Shown: positions 46,051 to 55,851, counted from the stretch's first letter. The stretch is 64,000 nucleotides of DNA from Blautia caecimuris (GCF_024622975.1 NZ_JANJZT010000001.1:124001-188000); one strand, 5' to 3'. Numbers and translations: made by a program. The notes: generated by a model not told the origin, from the sequence alone.

Positions 46051-47020
46051 TGTGACAAATAAAAGAGAATATCTGGTTGAGGTCAACAACCTGAAACAGT
46101 ATTTTCCTGTTAAAACAGGTTTTATGAAAAATACACCTCTGAAAGCAGTAGACGGCGTATCCTTTAACATTAAACCAGGTGAAACACTGGGACTGGTAGG
46201 AGAGTCCGGATGTGGAAAAACAACGGTAGGACGTTCTCTTCTGAGATTATATACACCTACCTCCGGCGATGTGTTTTTTGACGGAGAAAGAGTAGACAAA
46301 AACAGCATTGGCCATATGCGTAAAGAGATGCAGATGGTATTCCAGGATCCTTATTCTTCTCTGAATCCCCGTATGACTGTAGAGGATATTATCGGAGAGC
46401 CTCTGGACGTACATAAGCTGTACTCCGGCAAAGGCGAGCGCCGCGACCGTATCCTGGAGCTGATGGAGCTGGTTGGACTGAATGCAGAGCATGCAACCCG
46501 CTACGCTCATGAGTTCAGCGGCGGACAGCGCCAGCGTATCGGTATTGCCAGAGCCCTTGCAACAAAACCGAGATTTATCGTATGTGATGAGGCGGTCAGC
46601 GCCCTTGATGTTTCCATCCAGGCGCAGGTGATAAATATGTTTGAAGAGCTTCAGGAGAAGCTGGGTGTTGCTTATCTTTTTATTGCCCACGACCTTCTGG
46701 TTGTTCATCATATTTCTGACCGTATCGCAGTTATGTACCTGGGAAGAATCGTGGAGATTGCAGATGCAGATGATCTCAATGAATCTCCTATCCACCCATA
46801 TACTCAGTCCCTGTTAAGTGCAGTGCCTTATCCGGATCCGAAGATGGCCAAGGAGCGTCAGCGTATCATTCTTGAGGGTGATGTGCCAAGTCCTCTGAAC
46901 ATGCCTACCGGATGCGCGTTCCGTACCCGCTGCAAATATGCAACAGAGCGCTGTGCAAAGGAATGCCCGACACTGACAGACAGAGGAAACGGACATATGG
47001 TGGCCTGCTTTAACAAATAA
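46043..47020 (+). CDS. oppF: Oligopeptide ABC importer ATPase OppF
   Basis: The protein has 325 residues. Walker A GESGCGKT, signature FSGGQRQR and Walker [13 protein letters not shown] are present. The C-terminal Cys residues ([19 protein letters not shown]) resemble those of OppD. It overlaps OppD by 8 nt. It forms the ATPase dimer with OppD that drives peptide import. Confidence 0.93.
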   Translation: MSNVTNKREYLVEVNNLKQYFPVKTGFMKNTPLKAVDGVSFNIKPGETLGLVGESGCGKTTVGRSLLRLYTPTSGDVFFDGERVDKNSIGHMRKEMQMVFQDPYSSLNPRMTVEDIIGEPLDVHKLYSGKGERRDRILELMELVGLNAEHATRYAHEFSGGQRQRIGIARALATKPRFIVCDEAVSALDVSIQAQVINMFEELQEKLGVAYLFIAHDLLVVHHISDRIAVMYLGRIVEIADADDLNESPIHPYTQSLLSAVPYPDPKMAKERQRIILEGDVPSPLNMPTGCAFRTRCKYATERCAKECPTLTDRGNGHMVACFNK

Positions 47021-47138
47021 AAGCAGATATCGGGACATACAATTTATAGGAATACAATTACCGTGCAGGATTTGTGTGGTGTTTGTATAAACTGCAGTGA
47101 AAGCTGTAAATAAAAAATCCAGACAGGAGGAAATTTTT

Positions 47139-48836
47139 ATGAAGAAGAAACACGTAGCACTTGCTCTTGCAGCAGCTATGGCAGTGACCACCGTAGGGGG
47201 GGCAACTGTATATGCTTCTGAAGAGCACGGACCATCCAGCGAAGCGGCACCGGCATGGGAGAACTATGACGCACGTATCGCAGAAATCAGAACAGAGACA
47301 GACCTGGTTAAACGTGAAGCTCTGATGCATGAGGCAGAGGATGAGCTTATGAACACATGGGCAATCATTCCGCTGTACTACTACAATGATGTGTACATGC
47401 AGAAAACAGATGTAGAGAACATTTACTCTAACCTGTTCGGCTTCAAGTATTTCGGATTTGCAAAAACTCCGGACAACACTTTAAGCCTTCAGATCGCATC
47501 TGAGCCGAACAAACTTGACCCGGCTCTGAACTCTACAGTAGACGGTGCCTGCCTTGCAATCCTGGCATTTTCAGGTCTGTACAGCTACAACGCAGACGGA
47601 GAACTGGTTCCTGAGCTTGCAGACAGCTATGAGATGAGCGAGGACGGTCTTACTTACACCTTTACCTTAAAAGAGGGTCTGAAATGGTCTGACGGAGAGG
47701 AGCTGAATGCAGAGGACGTTGTATACAGCTGGAACCGTCTTGCAAATCCTGATACTGGTGCAGACTATGCATACCTGGCAGATATCATTGCAAGAAAAGA
47801 TGATGATACACTTGATATCGCCGGAACAGGCAATACCTTTACTGTAAAGCTGAAAGCTCCATGTGCATACTTCCTTGATCTGTGTGCATTCCCGGCATTC
47901 TATCCGGTTCCGCAGCAGAGTGTAGAAGCAGCAGAAGGCGCTGACGAAAATCCTGGCGCATGGTGTGTTGAGGCTGGATTCGTTACTTCCGGCCCGATGA
48001 CATGTACAGAGTGGAAACACAATGAGTCCATGACTTATGAGAAAAACCCGAACTACTTCAGAGCAGACGAGGTTTCTCTTGAAAAAGTTCAGTTCATGCT
48101 AAGCTCAGATGATACAGCAATCTGGAACGCATTTGAAGATGGTTCCCTGCAGTTTATCGACACAATCGCAACAGACATGATGGCAACAGCAAAAGAAAAA
48201 GAAGAATACCACAACATTCCGAACCTTGGAACCTACTATGCAGGATTTAACGTAAACAGCGATCTGTTCAAAGGCAAAACTGTACAGCAGGCTGCTGACA
48301 TGAGAAAGGCTATGAACCTTATCATTGACCGTCAGTATATTGTTGACACAATCGCCCAGGCTGATCAGGAAGTTGCAAATACCTTTATTCCTACAGGTAT
48401 GGCAGACGGCAACGGCGGAGAATTCCGTGTAAATGACGATGCTTACACATATCCGATGGAAGACGTTGTTGGATACTTTGATCCAAATGCATACGAGGAG
48501 AACCTGGAAGAAGCAAGAAAGCTTCTTGAAGGTGCAGGCTATAAATTCGATGAGAACGGAATGCTTTCCGCTGATACTCCGATCAATATGACATATCTGA
48601 CAAACGACGCAGAGGGCAATGTTAAAATCGGCGAGTCCATTCAGCAGGATTTTGCAGCTCTGGGCATCAACGTAACAGTTGAGACTCGTGAGTGGTCTGT
48701 ATTCCTTGATGAAAGAAAACAGGGTAAATTCGACTTCTGTCGTGAAGGCTGGCTGGCAGACTACAATGACCCGATCAACATGCTTGAAATGTGGGAGACA
48801 GAGTCCGGAAACAACGATATGCAGTTCGGAAGATAA
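47139..48836 (+). CDS. oppA: Peptide-binding protein OppA with apparent circular permutation
   Basis: The protein has 565 residues. The signal peptide ends near VYA-SEE without a lipobox. Residues 31-108 (WENYDARIAEI, LMHEAEDELM, IIPLYYYNDVYM, VENIYSNLFGFKYF) match what is normally the C-terminal end of Lachnospiraceae OppA proteins. Only after that comes the normal mature start (LSLQIASEPNKLDPALNS), and the protein then stops at SGNNDMQFGR, exactly where the family usually continues into NYDxxI. So the tail has moved to the front. ATG 47139 has AGGAGG 8 nt upstream; an upstream ATG at 47097 is less likely. It may still fold, since both ends of this fold can be close, or it could reflect an assembly or duplication event. 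Confidence 0.85.
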   Translation: MKKKHVALALAAAMAVTTVGGATVYASEEHGPSSEAAPAWENYDARIAEIRTETDLVKREALMHEAEDELMNTWAIIPLYYYNDVYMQKTDVENIYSNLFGFKYFGFAKTPDNTLSLQIASEPNKLDPALNSTVDGACLAILAFSGLYSYNADGELVPELADSYEMSEDGLTYTFTLKEGLKWSDGEELNAEDVVYSWNRLANPDTGADYAYLADIIARKDDDTLDIAGTGNTFTVKLKAPCAYFLDLCAFPAFYPVPQQSVEAAEGADENPGAWCVEAGFVTSGPMTCTEWKHNESMTYEKNPNYFRADEVSLEKVQFMLSSDDTAIWNAFEDGSLQFIDTIATDMMATAKEKEEYHNIPNLGTYYAGFNVNSDLFKGKTVQQAADMRKAMNLIIDRQYIVDTIAQADQEVANTFIPTGMADGNGGEFRVNDDAYTYPMEDVVGYFDPNAYEENLEEARKLLEGAGYKFDENGMLSADTPINMTYLTNDAEGNVKIGESIQQDFAALGINVTVETREWSVFLDERKQGKFDFCREGWLADYNDPINMLEMWETESGNNDMQFGR

Positions 48837-48876
48837 GCATATCTGAGAAAGACTTTTCTCTGAAATAAGCAAACAT

Positions 48877-48925
48877 AAAAGCGCTGCAAAGCAGGTAAGG
48901 AATTTATCTGCAGGGCAGCGCTTTT
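48877..48925 (+). terminator. Intrinsic terminator
   Basis: AAAAGCGCTGC (48877-48887) pairs perfectly with GCAGCGCTTTT (48915-48925), with an inner GCAG/CTGC. It ends the opp operon. The rest of the 316-nt gap holds only the next promoter. Confidence 0.85.
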
Positions 48926-49082
48926 GTTGTATATGCATCCGTCCGGACAAACAGGAAGATTCTGTATCCCGTAAATAAATGTAGCAGAAGAGGAGCTTTT
49001 ATTGTTTACAGATGCAGGTGTGAAATGAGGTAAACCTGTATATTTATAGAATAAACTTGAATATTTATCGTATAAAAACAAC

Positions 49083-49111
49083 TTGCATATGCTGTCGTAA
49101 ATTAGTATAAT
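49083..49111 (+). promoter_or_regulatory. Promoter of the OPT transporter operon
   Basis: TTGCAT (49083-49088) and a perfect TATAAT (49106-49111) are 17 nt apart, 41 nt before the ATG. Confidence 0.8.
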
Positions 49112-49152
49112 GAAAAAAGGTTCGCAATAAAAAATAAAGGGAGAGGAAATCA

Positions 49153-51042
49153 ATGAACAACAAAGAGTTCAAACCGTATGTTCCGGCTGAAAAAATCACA
49201 CCGGAAATGACGGTGACATCCGTAATCATGGGTATGATCCTCGCAGTTGTATTCGGCGCAGCCAATGCTTATCTTGGTCTTCGCGTTGGTATGACCGTAT
49301 CTGCTTCTATTCCGGCAGCAGTTATTTCCATGGGTGTTATACGCGTGATTATGAAGAAAAACTCCATTCTGGAGAGCAACCTGGTTCAGACCATCGGTTC
49401 TGCAGGTGAGTCTCTTGCAGCAGGAGCAATCTTCACAATGCCTGCCCTGTTCCTGTGGGCAGAAGAAGGCCTTACTGAAAAACCGGGACTTGTAGAAATT
49501 ACACTGATCGCGCTTTGCGGCGGTGTACTTGGCGTACTTTTCATGGTACCCCTTCGTAATGCTCTGATCGTAAAAGAGCATGCAACTCTTCTTTATCCGG
49601 AAGGAACTGCTTGTGCAAACGTACTTCTTGCAGGTGAAGAGGGTGGCTCCAATGCAGCTACTGTATTCTCCGGTATGGGAATTGCCGCTGCATTCAAATT
49701 TATTGTAGACGGTCTGAAGGTAATCCCGGCAGACGTTGCAGTTGCTTTTAAATCCTTTAAGGGTGAGATCGGTATGGAAGTATATCCGGCTCTTCTTGGT
49801 GTTGGCTATATCGTTGGTCCGAGAATTGCTTCCTTCATGTTTGTAGGTTCCATCGTAGGATGGCTGGTGATCATTCCGCTGATCTGTCTGTTCGGACCTG
49901 ATATTTCTCTGTATCCGGCAGAGGCTGGCGTGACAATTTCCCAGCTTTTTGCAGAGGGCGGCGCTTCAGCAATCTGGTCAAACTATGTAAAATACATCGG
50001 TGCAGGCGCTATCGCAACCGGCGGTATCATTTCTCTTATTAAGTCCCTGCCTCTGATCATTTCTACTTTCCGTGATTCCATGAAGAGTATGAAAGGATCC
50101 CAGAACGGCGGTACTTTAAGAACAGACAAAGATCTTCCAATGGGCGTTATTCTTGCAGGAATCGTTGCCATGGTATTTATTATCTGGTTTGTTCCTGCAA
50201 TCCCGGTAAACTTCCTGGGTGCGCTGATGATCGTAGTATTCGGTTTCTTCTTTGCAACCGTTTCCTCCCGTATGGTTGGTATGATCGGTTCCTCCAACAA
50301 CCCGGTATCCGGTATGGCAATTGCCACACTGCTTCTTGCTACCTTTGCCATCAAGGCAACAGGTGAGACAGGTATCGACGGAATGAAGGGTGCGATCGCT
50401 ATCGGATCCGTTATCTGTATCGTTGCTGCTATTGCAGGTGATACTTCTCAGGACCTTAAAACAGGATACCTCCTTGGCGCAACACCGAAGACACAGCAGA
50501 TCGGCGAGCTTCTCGGTGTTGTTGTTTCCGGTCTTGCAATCGGCGGCGTTCTTTATCTTCTTGACGCTGCATGGGGATACGGTACTGCAGAGGTTCCTGC
50601 TCCTCAGGCTGGTCTTATGAAGATGATCGTTGAGGGTATCATGGGCGGAGATCTTCCATGGACTCTTGTATTTGTAGGTGTATTCCTTGCGCTGGGCCTG
50701 GAAATCTTAAGAATTCCGGTAATGCCTTTTGCAATTGGTCTCTACCTTCCGATTTATCTGAACACAACCATTATGATCGGCGGCGTTGTTCGTATGTTTA
50801 TGGACGGACGTAAAAAAGTTGACAGCAAGACAAAAGAATCTCAGGTTACCAACGGTACCCTGTACTGCGCTGGTATGATTGCCGGAGAGGGACTTGTAGG
50901 TATTTTCCTGGCTATTCTTGCGGTTGCCGGAATCAGTATTCCTGCATTTATCAACCTGGGAAATATCGGCGGCGTTGTGATCATGGCGCTGATGATCCTT
51001 GGTCTTCTGAAATTCTCCTTATGGAATAAAAGAAAAGCCTGA
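49153..51042 (+). CDS. OPT-family oligopeptide transporter
   Basis: The protein has 629 residues and about 14 hydrophobic helices. It starts with the family pattern PEMTVTSVIMGMILAVVFGAANAYLGL and shows SIPAAVISMGVIR, AGESLAAGAIFT and GDTSQDLKTGYLLGATPKTQQIGE. OPT transporters take up peptides or metal-peptide chelates using the proton gradient. AGGAAATCA precedes the ATG. Its stop overlaps the start of the PqqD-like gene by 1 nt (TGATG), which couples translation. Confidence 0.92.
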   Translation: MNNKEFKPYVPAEKITPEMTVTSVIMGMILAVVFGAANAYLGLRVGMTVSASIPAAVISMGVIRVIMKKNSILESNLVQTIGSAGESLAAGAIFTMPALFLWAEEGLTEKPGLVEITLIALCGGVLGVLFMVPLRNALIVKEHATLLYPEGTACANVLLAGEEGGSNAATVFSGMGIAAAFKFIVDGLKVIPADVAVAFKSFKGEIGMEVYPALLGVGYIVGPRIASFMFVGSIVGWLVIIPLICLFGPDISLYPAEAGVTISQLFAEGGASAIWSNYVKYIGAGAIATGGIISLIKSLPLIISTFRDSMKSMKGSQNGGTLRTDKDLPMGVILAGIVAMVFIIWFVPAIPVNFLGALMIVVFGFFFATVSSRMVGMIGSSNNPVSGMAIATLLLATFAIKATGETGIDGMKGAIAIGSVICIVAAIAGDTSQDLKTGYLLGATPKTQQIGELLGVVVSGLAIGGVLYLLDAAWGYGTAEVPAPQAGLMKMIVEGIMGGDLPWTLVFVGVFLALGLEILRIPVMPFAIGLYLPIYLNTTIMIGGVVRMFMDGRKKVDSKTKESQVTNGTLYCAGMIAGEGLVGIFLAILAVAGISIPAFINLGNIGGVVIMALMILGLLKFSLWNKRKA

Positions 51043-51410
51043 TGAGAAAAAAGAAAGATAAAGGTATGCAGATCAACTATCTGGATCTTATCCCGGAAAA
51101 AAATCAGTCGCTGAAGTGGCATACAGATCTGAAGGACAGAGTGATCCTTGAAGTGGAAAACACAGGGATCATGAACAAGATCGCGCAGACAGTGTTTAAC
51201 AAACCGCGCTTTACCAAGGTCCATCTGGATGCTCAGGGAAGCTTTATCTGGCCCCTGGTCGACGGAAAACGTACAGTGACAGACATTGCGCTTCTGGTAA
51301 AAGATGAATTCGGGGAGGCAGCCGAACCTCTGTATCCCAGAATTATCAAGTATTTCCAGATTGTTGAAAGCTATCATTTTATTAAATTTGTAAATATGCC
51401 TCAGAAATAG
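51042..51410 (+). CDS. PqqD-family (RRE-like) small protein coupled to OPT transporter
   Basis: The protein has 122 residues. Its middle, VHLDAQGSFIWPLVDGKRTVTDIALLVKDEFG, has the PqqD pattern: a Gly-x-x-Ile/Phe-Trp strand and a winged-helix with D-I-A-x-L-V. PqqD domains bind leader peptides (RRE), but many clostridial members occur next to transporters without a RiPP. Here it is translationally coupled to the OPT transporter. ATG 51042 overlaps the previous stop; ATG 51066 is an alternative. It could bind peptides delivered to or from the transporter. A role in the RiPP locus 40 kb away is possible but unsupported. Confidence 0.75.
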   Translation: MRKKKDKGMQINYLDLIPEKNQSLKWHTDLKDRVILEVENTGIMNKIAQTVFNKPRFTKVHLDAQGSFIWPLVDGKRTVTDIALLVKDEFGEAAEPLYPRIIKYFQIVESYHFIKFVNMPQK

Positions 51411-51420
51411 GGCAGACTAA

Positions 51421-51456
51421 GAGCGGGAAGCGGCATGGGCCGTCTCCCGTTCTTTT
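51421..51456 (+). terminator. Intrinsic terminator
   Basis: GAGCGGGA/TCTCCCGTTC arms with an inner CGGC/GCCG stem (51431-51442) and a TTTT run. It ends the OPT-PqqD operon. Confidence 0.75.
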
Positions 51457-51513
51457 AGGATAAGGGACGCTTTATCGCGTTAGAGTTATATCACTACAGG
51501 AGGAGGCTTTTAT

Positions 51514-52377
51514 ATGAAACTGGCAGGAAAAAGATCTGTATGGCTTGAGTATCTGGTTATTTTTCTGGGTACAGGACTGATGGCAACTGCGATCAAGGCA
51601 TGCTTTGATGCATGCGGACTGGTCACAGGAGGATTTTCCGGAGCAGCCATTCTGGTAAAGGAGTGGACCAGAGGAATTGTAGAAAACGGAGTCCCACTGT
51701 GGGTGACAAATCTGAGTCTGAATATTCCTCTTTTTATTCTGGCAACAAAACTGAAAGGATTTTCCTTCGTAAAAAAAGCGCTGGTGGGAGATATGACTCT
51801 TACCATGTGGTTGGCTGTTCTTCCGGAGTGGAAGCTTTCTGATGACCTTCTTCTTTCTTCTGTTTATGGAGGGATCATCCTTGGTGTGGGAATCGGACTG
51901 GTATTTCTGGGCGGAGGAACAACCGGAGGAACGGACATGCTTGCCGCCATTATCCAGAAATATATGAGACATTATACCATTGCCCAGATCATGCAGTTTA
52001 TTGACGGCTCCATTGTCCTGGTGGGTATGTACGTGTTCGGAATCCGCAAGGGACTTTACGCTATCATTGCCGTTTATCTTGTGACAAAAGTATCGGACGG
52101 CCTGATCGAAGGTCTGAAATTTTCAAAGGCAGTGCATATTATTACAGATAAGCCGGAAGCCATTGCAAGAATGATCATTCACGATCTTGACCGTGGAGTA
52201 ACAGGAATTTCTGCAAAAGGAATGTACTCCGGGCAGGAAAAGCTGATGCTTTACTGTGTGGTGGGCAAGAAGGAACTGGTTCAGCTGAAGGAAAAAATTG
52301 ACGAAATCGATCCTAAAGCATTCGTGATCGTAGGCGATGCAAGAGAGGTTCATGGAGAAGGATTTATAGAAAGATAG
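51514..52377 (+). CDS. YitT-family membrane protein (DUF161 + DUF2179)
   Basis: The protein has 287 residues. Five or more hydrophobic segments carry YitT features: GLVTGGFSGAAILV, LGVGIGLVFLGGGTTGGTDMLAAII and YAIIAVYLVTKVSDGLIEG. The C-terminal DUF2179 domain ends KAFVIVGDAREVHGEGF. Function of the family is not established. AGGAGGAGG precedes the ATG by about 8 nt. It is flanked by a terminator upstream and the CdaR-like gene downstream. Confidence 0.88.
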   Translation: MKLAGKRSVWLEYLVIFLGTGLMATAIKACFDACGLVTGGFSGAAILVKEWTRGIVENGVPLWVTNLSLNIPLFILATKLKGFSFVKKALVGDMTLTMWLAVLPEWKLSDDLLLSSVYGGIILGVGIGLVFLGGGTTGGTDMLAAIIQKYMRHYTIAQIMQFIDGSIVLVGMYVFGIRKGLYAIIAVYLVTKVSDGLIEGLKFSKAVHIITDKPEAIARMIIHDLDRGVTGISAKGMYSGQEKLMLYCVVGKKELVQLKEKIDEIDPKAFVIVGDAREVHGEGFIER

Positions 52378-52529
52378 GAAAAACACACAAAAATCACCTG
52401 AAAATTTGTAACAAATTTACGATTTCCTCTTTTATTTTTGGTGATATTGTATTAAAATATCTTTATGTACAGGTTTCTTTATGGGAAAAAGAAGAGACAT
52501 GCAGAATGCATGAGAAGGGATGTTTGCAG

Positions 52530-53618
52530 ATGATATCAAATCAGGTACTTCAGAATACTCTGGAAGGGTTAAAAGAAATATCCAGAATCGAGTTTTGTAT
52601 TATAGACACAGAAGGAAAGGTTCTGGCATCTACATTTTCGGATTTTTCAGTTCAGGCGCAGGATGTGCAGGCATTTGTAGAATCTCAGGCTGACAGTCAG
52701 CTTGTAAAAGGATTTCAGTATTTTAAGGTGTGTGACGATTATCAGCTGGAATATATTCTGGTTGCCCATGGTGACGATGAGGACACTTATATGGTTGGCA
52801 AGCTGGCAGCGTTTCAGGTACAGAATCTGATCGTTGCTTATAAAGAGCGGTTTGATAAAGACAGCTTTATCAAAAATCTTCTTCTTGATAATCTTTTGCT
52901 GGTGGACATCTACAACCGCGCCAAGAAGCTTCACATTGATGCGGATGTGCGCCGTGTTGTTATGATCATGGAGCTTCAGCAGGAAAAAGACCACAATGCA
53001 ATGGAAGCAGTAAAGAGCTTTTTCGGCGGAAAAACAAAGGATTTTATCACAGCAGTAGACGAGAGAAGCATCATTATTGTAAAGCAGCTTGAGGACGGAG
53101 AGGGTTACAGCGATATGGATAAGCTGGCTCATGCGATTCTTGATACCCTGGGCTTCGGGCTGGAAAATGATACTCATATTGCATATGGAACGATTGTCAG
53201 TGAGCTGAAAGAGGTTTCCAGATCTTATAAAGAGGCAAGAATGGCTCTTGACGTGGGAAAAATCTTTTTCGGCGACAGGGACGTAATCGCATACAGCTCC
53301 CTGGGAATCGGCAGACTGATCTATCAGCTTCCGATACCGCTGTGTAAAATGTTCATCAAAGAGATCTTTGAAAACAAATCTCCGGATGATTTTGATGAAG
53401 AGACACTTGTCACAATTGACAAATTCTTTGAGAACAGCCTGAACGTGTCAGAGACATCAAGACAGCTTTATATTCACAGAAATACTCTGGTATACCGTCT
53501 TGATAAGCTTCAGAAAAGCACAGGACTTGATCTGAGAGTGTTTGAGGATGCTATCACATTTAAAATTGCGCTGATGGTTGTAAGATATATGAAGTATATG
53601 GAGACACTGGAATACTGA
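52530..53618 (+). CDS. CdaR/PucR-type helix-turn-helix regulator
   Basis: The protein has 362 residues. The N-terminus (ISNQVLQNTLEGLKEISRIEFCIIDTEGKVLAS) is a diacid-binding-type or PAS-like sensor. The last 60 residues contain the PucR HTH motif LNVSETSRQLYIHRNTLVYRLDKLQK. It would regulate metabolic genes; the effector cannot be read. ATG 52530 is preferred because AGAAGGGA lies 9 nt upstream; ATG 52506 is in frame. It is transcribed alone and followed by a clear terminator. Confidence 0.82.
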   Translation: MISNQVLQNTLEGLKEISRIEFCIIDTEGKVLASTFSDFSVQAQDVQAFVESQADSQLVKGFQYFKVCDDYQLEYILVAHGDDEDTYMVGKLAAFQVQNLIVAYKERFDKDSFIKNLLLDNLLLVDIYNRAKKLHIDADVRRVVMIMELQQEKDHNAMEAVKSFFGGKTKDFITAVDERSIIIVKQLEDGEGYSDMDKLAHAILDTLGFGLENDTHIAYGTIVSELKEVSRSYKEARMALDVGKIFFGDRDVIAYSSLGIGRLIYQLPIPLCKMFIKEIFENKSPDDFDEETLVTIDKFFENSLNVSETSRQLYIHRNTLVYRLDKLQKSTGLDLRVFEDAITFKIALMVVRYMKYMETLEY

Positions 53619-53705
53619 TGCTGCAGATGTGTTTGGTGTTACTGTTCATTTCGCTGCAGAATAGTAGAATGTGAACAGCTGCTATTTGGTTTTATGTCAA
53701 CAGTT

Positions 53706-53737
53706 GGGGAGGATTCTTCGGAATTCTCCCTCTTTTT
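53706..53737 (+). terminator. Intrinsic terminator with TTCG loop
   Basis: GGGGAGGATTC (53706-53716) pairs with GAATTCTCCC (53721-53730) around TTCG, followed by TCTTTTT. The 494-nt gap to ftsE also has a small AGAAAC/GTTTCT hairpin near 53865-53882, a promoter and a second hairpin. Confidence 0.9.
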
Positions 53738-53966
53738 AATTAGGAATCATAAATGGGCAGATACGGGATTCTGTACAATGGAATCTATGGCAGGAGGAAA
53801 ACAGAGATAAAATAGAAAGAAAACCTTGAATTCATTTATCCTTTCCTGTACAATAATCCCCTGAAGAAACGCCTGGTGTTTCTATCATTCACAATATATT
53901 CAAAATTTTCATAGCTGCTATGAATGTAAAATTTTTATGAAAATCTTTTGGATTTCAAAAAAACAC

Positions 53967-53995
53967 TTGAAATTCAGCTGGAAGTATGTTACAAC
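53967..53995 (+). promoter_or_regulatory. Candidate promoter of ftsEX
   Basis: TTGAAA (53967-53972) and TACAAC (53990-53995) are 17 nt apart, upstream of the ftsE leader. Confidence 0.5.
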
Positions 53996-54040
53996 ATTGT
54001 TACAAAAACATTAAAATGCTTATTTGCGGGATGCAAACTG

Positions 54041-54070
54041 ATACTGCCGGAATCCCATGGCAGTATTTTT
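54041..54070 (+). terminator. Terminator-like hairpin in the ftsE leader
   Basis: ATACTGCC (54041-54048) pairs perfectly with GGCAGTAT (54059-54066), then TTTT. It lies between the candidate promoter and the ftsE ribosome site, as an attenuator would. Confidence 0.6.
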
Positions 54071-54112
54071 CTGTGAAGAGAAAGCAGTGGTTTGTTCTAA
54101 AAGGAGGAACAT

Positions 54113-54796
54113 ATGATAGATCTGATTGATGTAAGTAAGTCATACGGAAAGGGCCTTCCGGCTGTCAACCATGCGAACTTACATGTGGATAAAGGAGAGT
54201 TCGTGTTTGTAGTAGGAAGCAGTGGCTCCGGCAAGTCCACACTGATCAAGCTTTTGATGAAAGAGCTTGACAGCACAAGCGGTCAGTTGATCGTCAGCGG
54301 TGAGCGTCTGGAAACAATGAAACACAGCAGAGTTGCCAAGTACCGCAGAAAGCTTGGTGTTGTATTCCAGGATTTCCGTCTGCTGAAAGACAGAAATGTA
54401 TATGAAAATGTCGCTTTTGCCCAGCGCGTTATCGGAAGACCGGGAAAGGTGATCCGTAAACGTGTTCCTGAGGTGCTTATGGAGGTTGGACTTGCAGGAA
54501 AGTACAAATCCTATCCTGATGAGCTTTCCGGCGGAGAACAGCAGAGAGTGGCTCTTGCCAGAGCTCTTGTAAACCGTCCGGACATTCTCCTTGCAGATGA
54601 GCCTACCGGAAACCTTGATCCTCAGACTGCTGAGGAGATCATGAATCTTCTGGCAGAGATCAACGAGCGCGGAACAACTGTGCTGGTGGTAACACATAAC
54701 AAAGAAATTGTAAACTCCATGAAAAAACGTGTTGTTACCATGCATGAGGGCGTCATTGTCAGCGATGAGAAAGAAGGAGGATATCATGAGGCCTAG
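54113..54796 (+). CDS. ftsE: Cell-division ABC ATPase FtsE
   Basis: The protein has 227 residues. It has the FtsE opening ([21 protein letters not shown]), Walker [10 protein letters not shown], signature LSGGEQQR and Walker [14 protein letters not shown]. With FtsX it forms a membrane complex that activates peptidoglycan hydrolases outside the cell rather than moving a solute. AAGGAGG precedes the ATG by about 5 nt. It overlaps ftsX by 11 nt. Confidence 0.95.
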   Translation: MIDLIDVSKSYGKGLPAVNHANLHVDKGEFVFVVGSSGSGKSTLIKLLMKELDSTSGQLIVSGERLETMKHSRVAKYRRKLGVVFQDFRLLKDRNVYENVAFAQRVIGRPGKVIRKRVPEVLMEVGLAGKYKSYPDELSGGEQQRVALARALVNRPDILLADEPTGNLDPQTAEEIMNLLAEINERGTTVLVVTHNKEIVNSMKKRVVTMHEGVIVSDEKEGGYHEA

Positions 54797-55691
54797 TACC
54801 ATATGGTTTACCCTGAAGCAGGGTGTTAAGAATATAAAAAGAAACTGGATGTTTTCCATTGCGTCAATTCTGACAATGGCAGCATGCATCTTTCTTGTAG
54901 GTATTTTTTATTCTATTGTAAATAATGTGGATCACATTGCTCATAAAGTAGAGCAGGAAGTGCCGATCACGGTATTTTTTGATGAGGGAACAACTCAGGA
55001 ACAGATTGATGCGATCGGAGAGCAGATCAGGCAGCGACCGGAAGTGCAGGAAATTGTATTTACTTCTGCAGACGATGCCTGGAACGGGTTTAAAGATCAG
55101 TATTTCCAGGGATCTGAGGCAGCAGAGGGATTCCGGGACGACAACCCGCTTGTAAACTCTGCCAACTATGCTGTTTATATGAATCAGATTGAAAAACAGA
55201 ATGAGCTGTCTGCCTTTATCCAGGGACTGGATCATGTACGTGAGGTAAATCAGTCAGAGGAAGCGGCAAAGACTCTGGGAAGCTTTAACCGTCTGGTATC
55301 TTACGCTTCTATGGCGATTATCGCAGTGCTTCTGCTGATTTCTGTTTTCCTGATCAGCAATACGGTTTCCGTTGGTATCTCTGTCCGCAAGGAAGAAATC
55401 GGAATTATGAAATATATCGGAGCTACAGATGGATTTGTCCGGGCGCCGTTTGTAATGGAAGGTATGGTACTTGGAATCGTGGGAGCGGCGATTCCTCTGG
55501 TTGCGCTGTATTTCTTATATAACACGGCAGTCGAATATGTACTGACAAAATTCAATGTTCTGACAGGTGTGGTTGCGTTTATTCCGGTAACAGACATTTA
55601 TATGACGCTTCTTCCTATTGGCCTTGCACTGGGAATCGGAATCGGTCTGATCGGAAGCTTCCTGACAACGAGAAAACATCTTCGTGTATAA
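54786..55691 (+). CDS. ftsX: Cell-division protein FtsX
   Basis: The protein has 301 residues. A first membrane helix (about 24-43) is followed by a large extracellular domain (about 50-165) and three further helices ending at about 295. The extracellular part includes EVPITVFFDEG, YFQGSEAAEGF and NPLVNSAN. It transmits FtsE ATP hydrolysis to extracellular peptidoglycan hydrolases. Residues 58-155 align without gaps to residues 34-131 of the secreted protein at 61540, with 57 of 98 identical. ATG 54786 has AAGGAGG upstream and lies inside ftsE. Confidence 0.95.
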   Translation: MRPSTIWFTLKQGVKNIKRNWMFSIASILTMAACIFLVGIFYSIVNNVDHIAHKVEQEVPITVFFDEGTTQEQIDAIGEQIRQRPEVQEIVFTSADDAWNGFKDQYFQGSEAAEGFRDDNPLVNSANYAVYMNQIEKQNELSAFIQGLDHVREVNQSEEAAKTLGSFNRLVSYASMAIIAVLLLISVFLISNTVSVGISVRKEEIGIMKYIGATDGFVRAPFVMEGMVLGIVGAAIPLVALYFLYNTAVEYVLTKFNVLTGVVAFIPVTDIYMTLLPIGLALGIGIGLIGSFLTTRKHLRV

Positions 55692-55775
55692 GGAAACGCA
55701 TTCAGGAATATTCAGTATACATAAAAAGTCCGGACAGCATCCGGAAATGAGTTTTGAAAATAAAGAGAAATGAAC

Positions 55776-55834
55776 AAGCGGCATAAGGCTTTGTCTTTCA
55801 GAAGAAAGAGAGCATTGTGCCGTTTATTTTTACA
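55776..55834 (+). terminator. Probable terminator/hairpin after ftsX
   Basis: AAGCGGCATAAGGCTTTGTCTTTC (55776-55799) pairs imperfectly with 55804-55824, then TTATTTTT. It overlaps the leader of the S41 protease gene, so it may attenuate rather than end transcription. Confidence 0.5.
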
Positions 55835-55851
55835 GGGGGGCGGAGATATCA

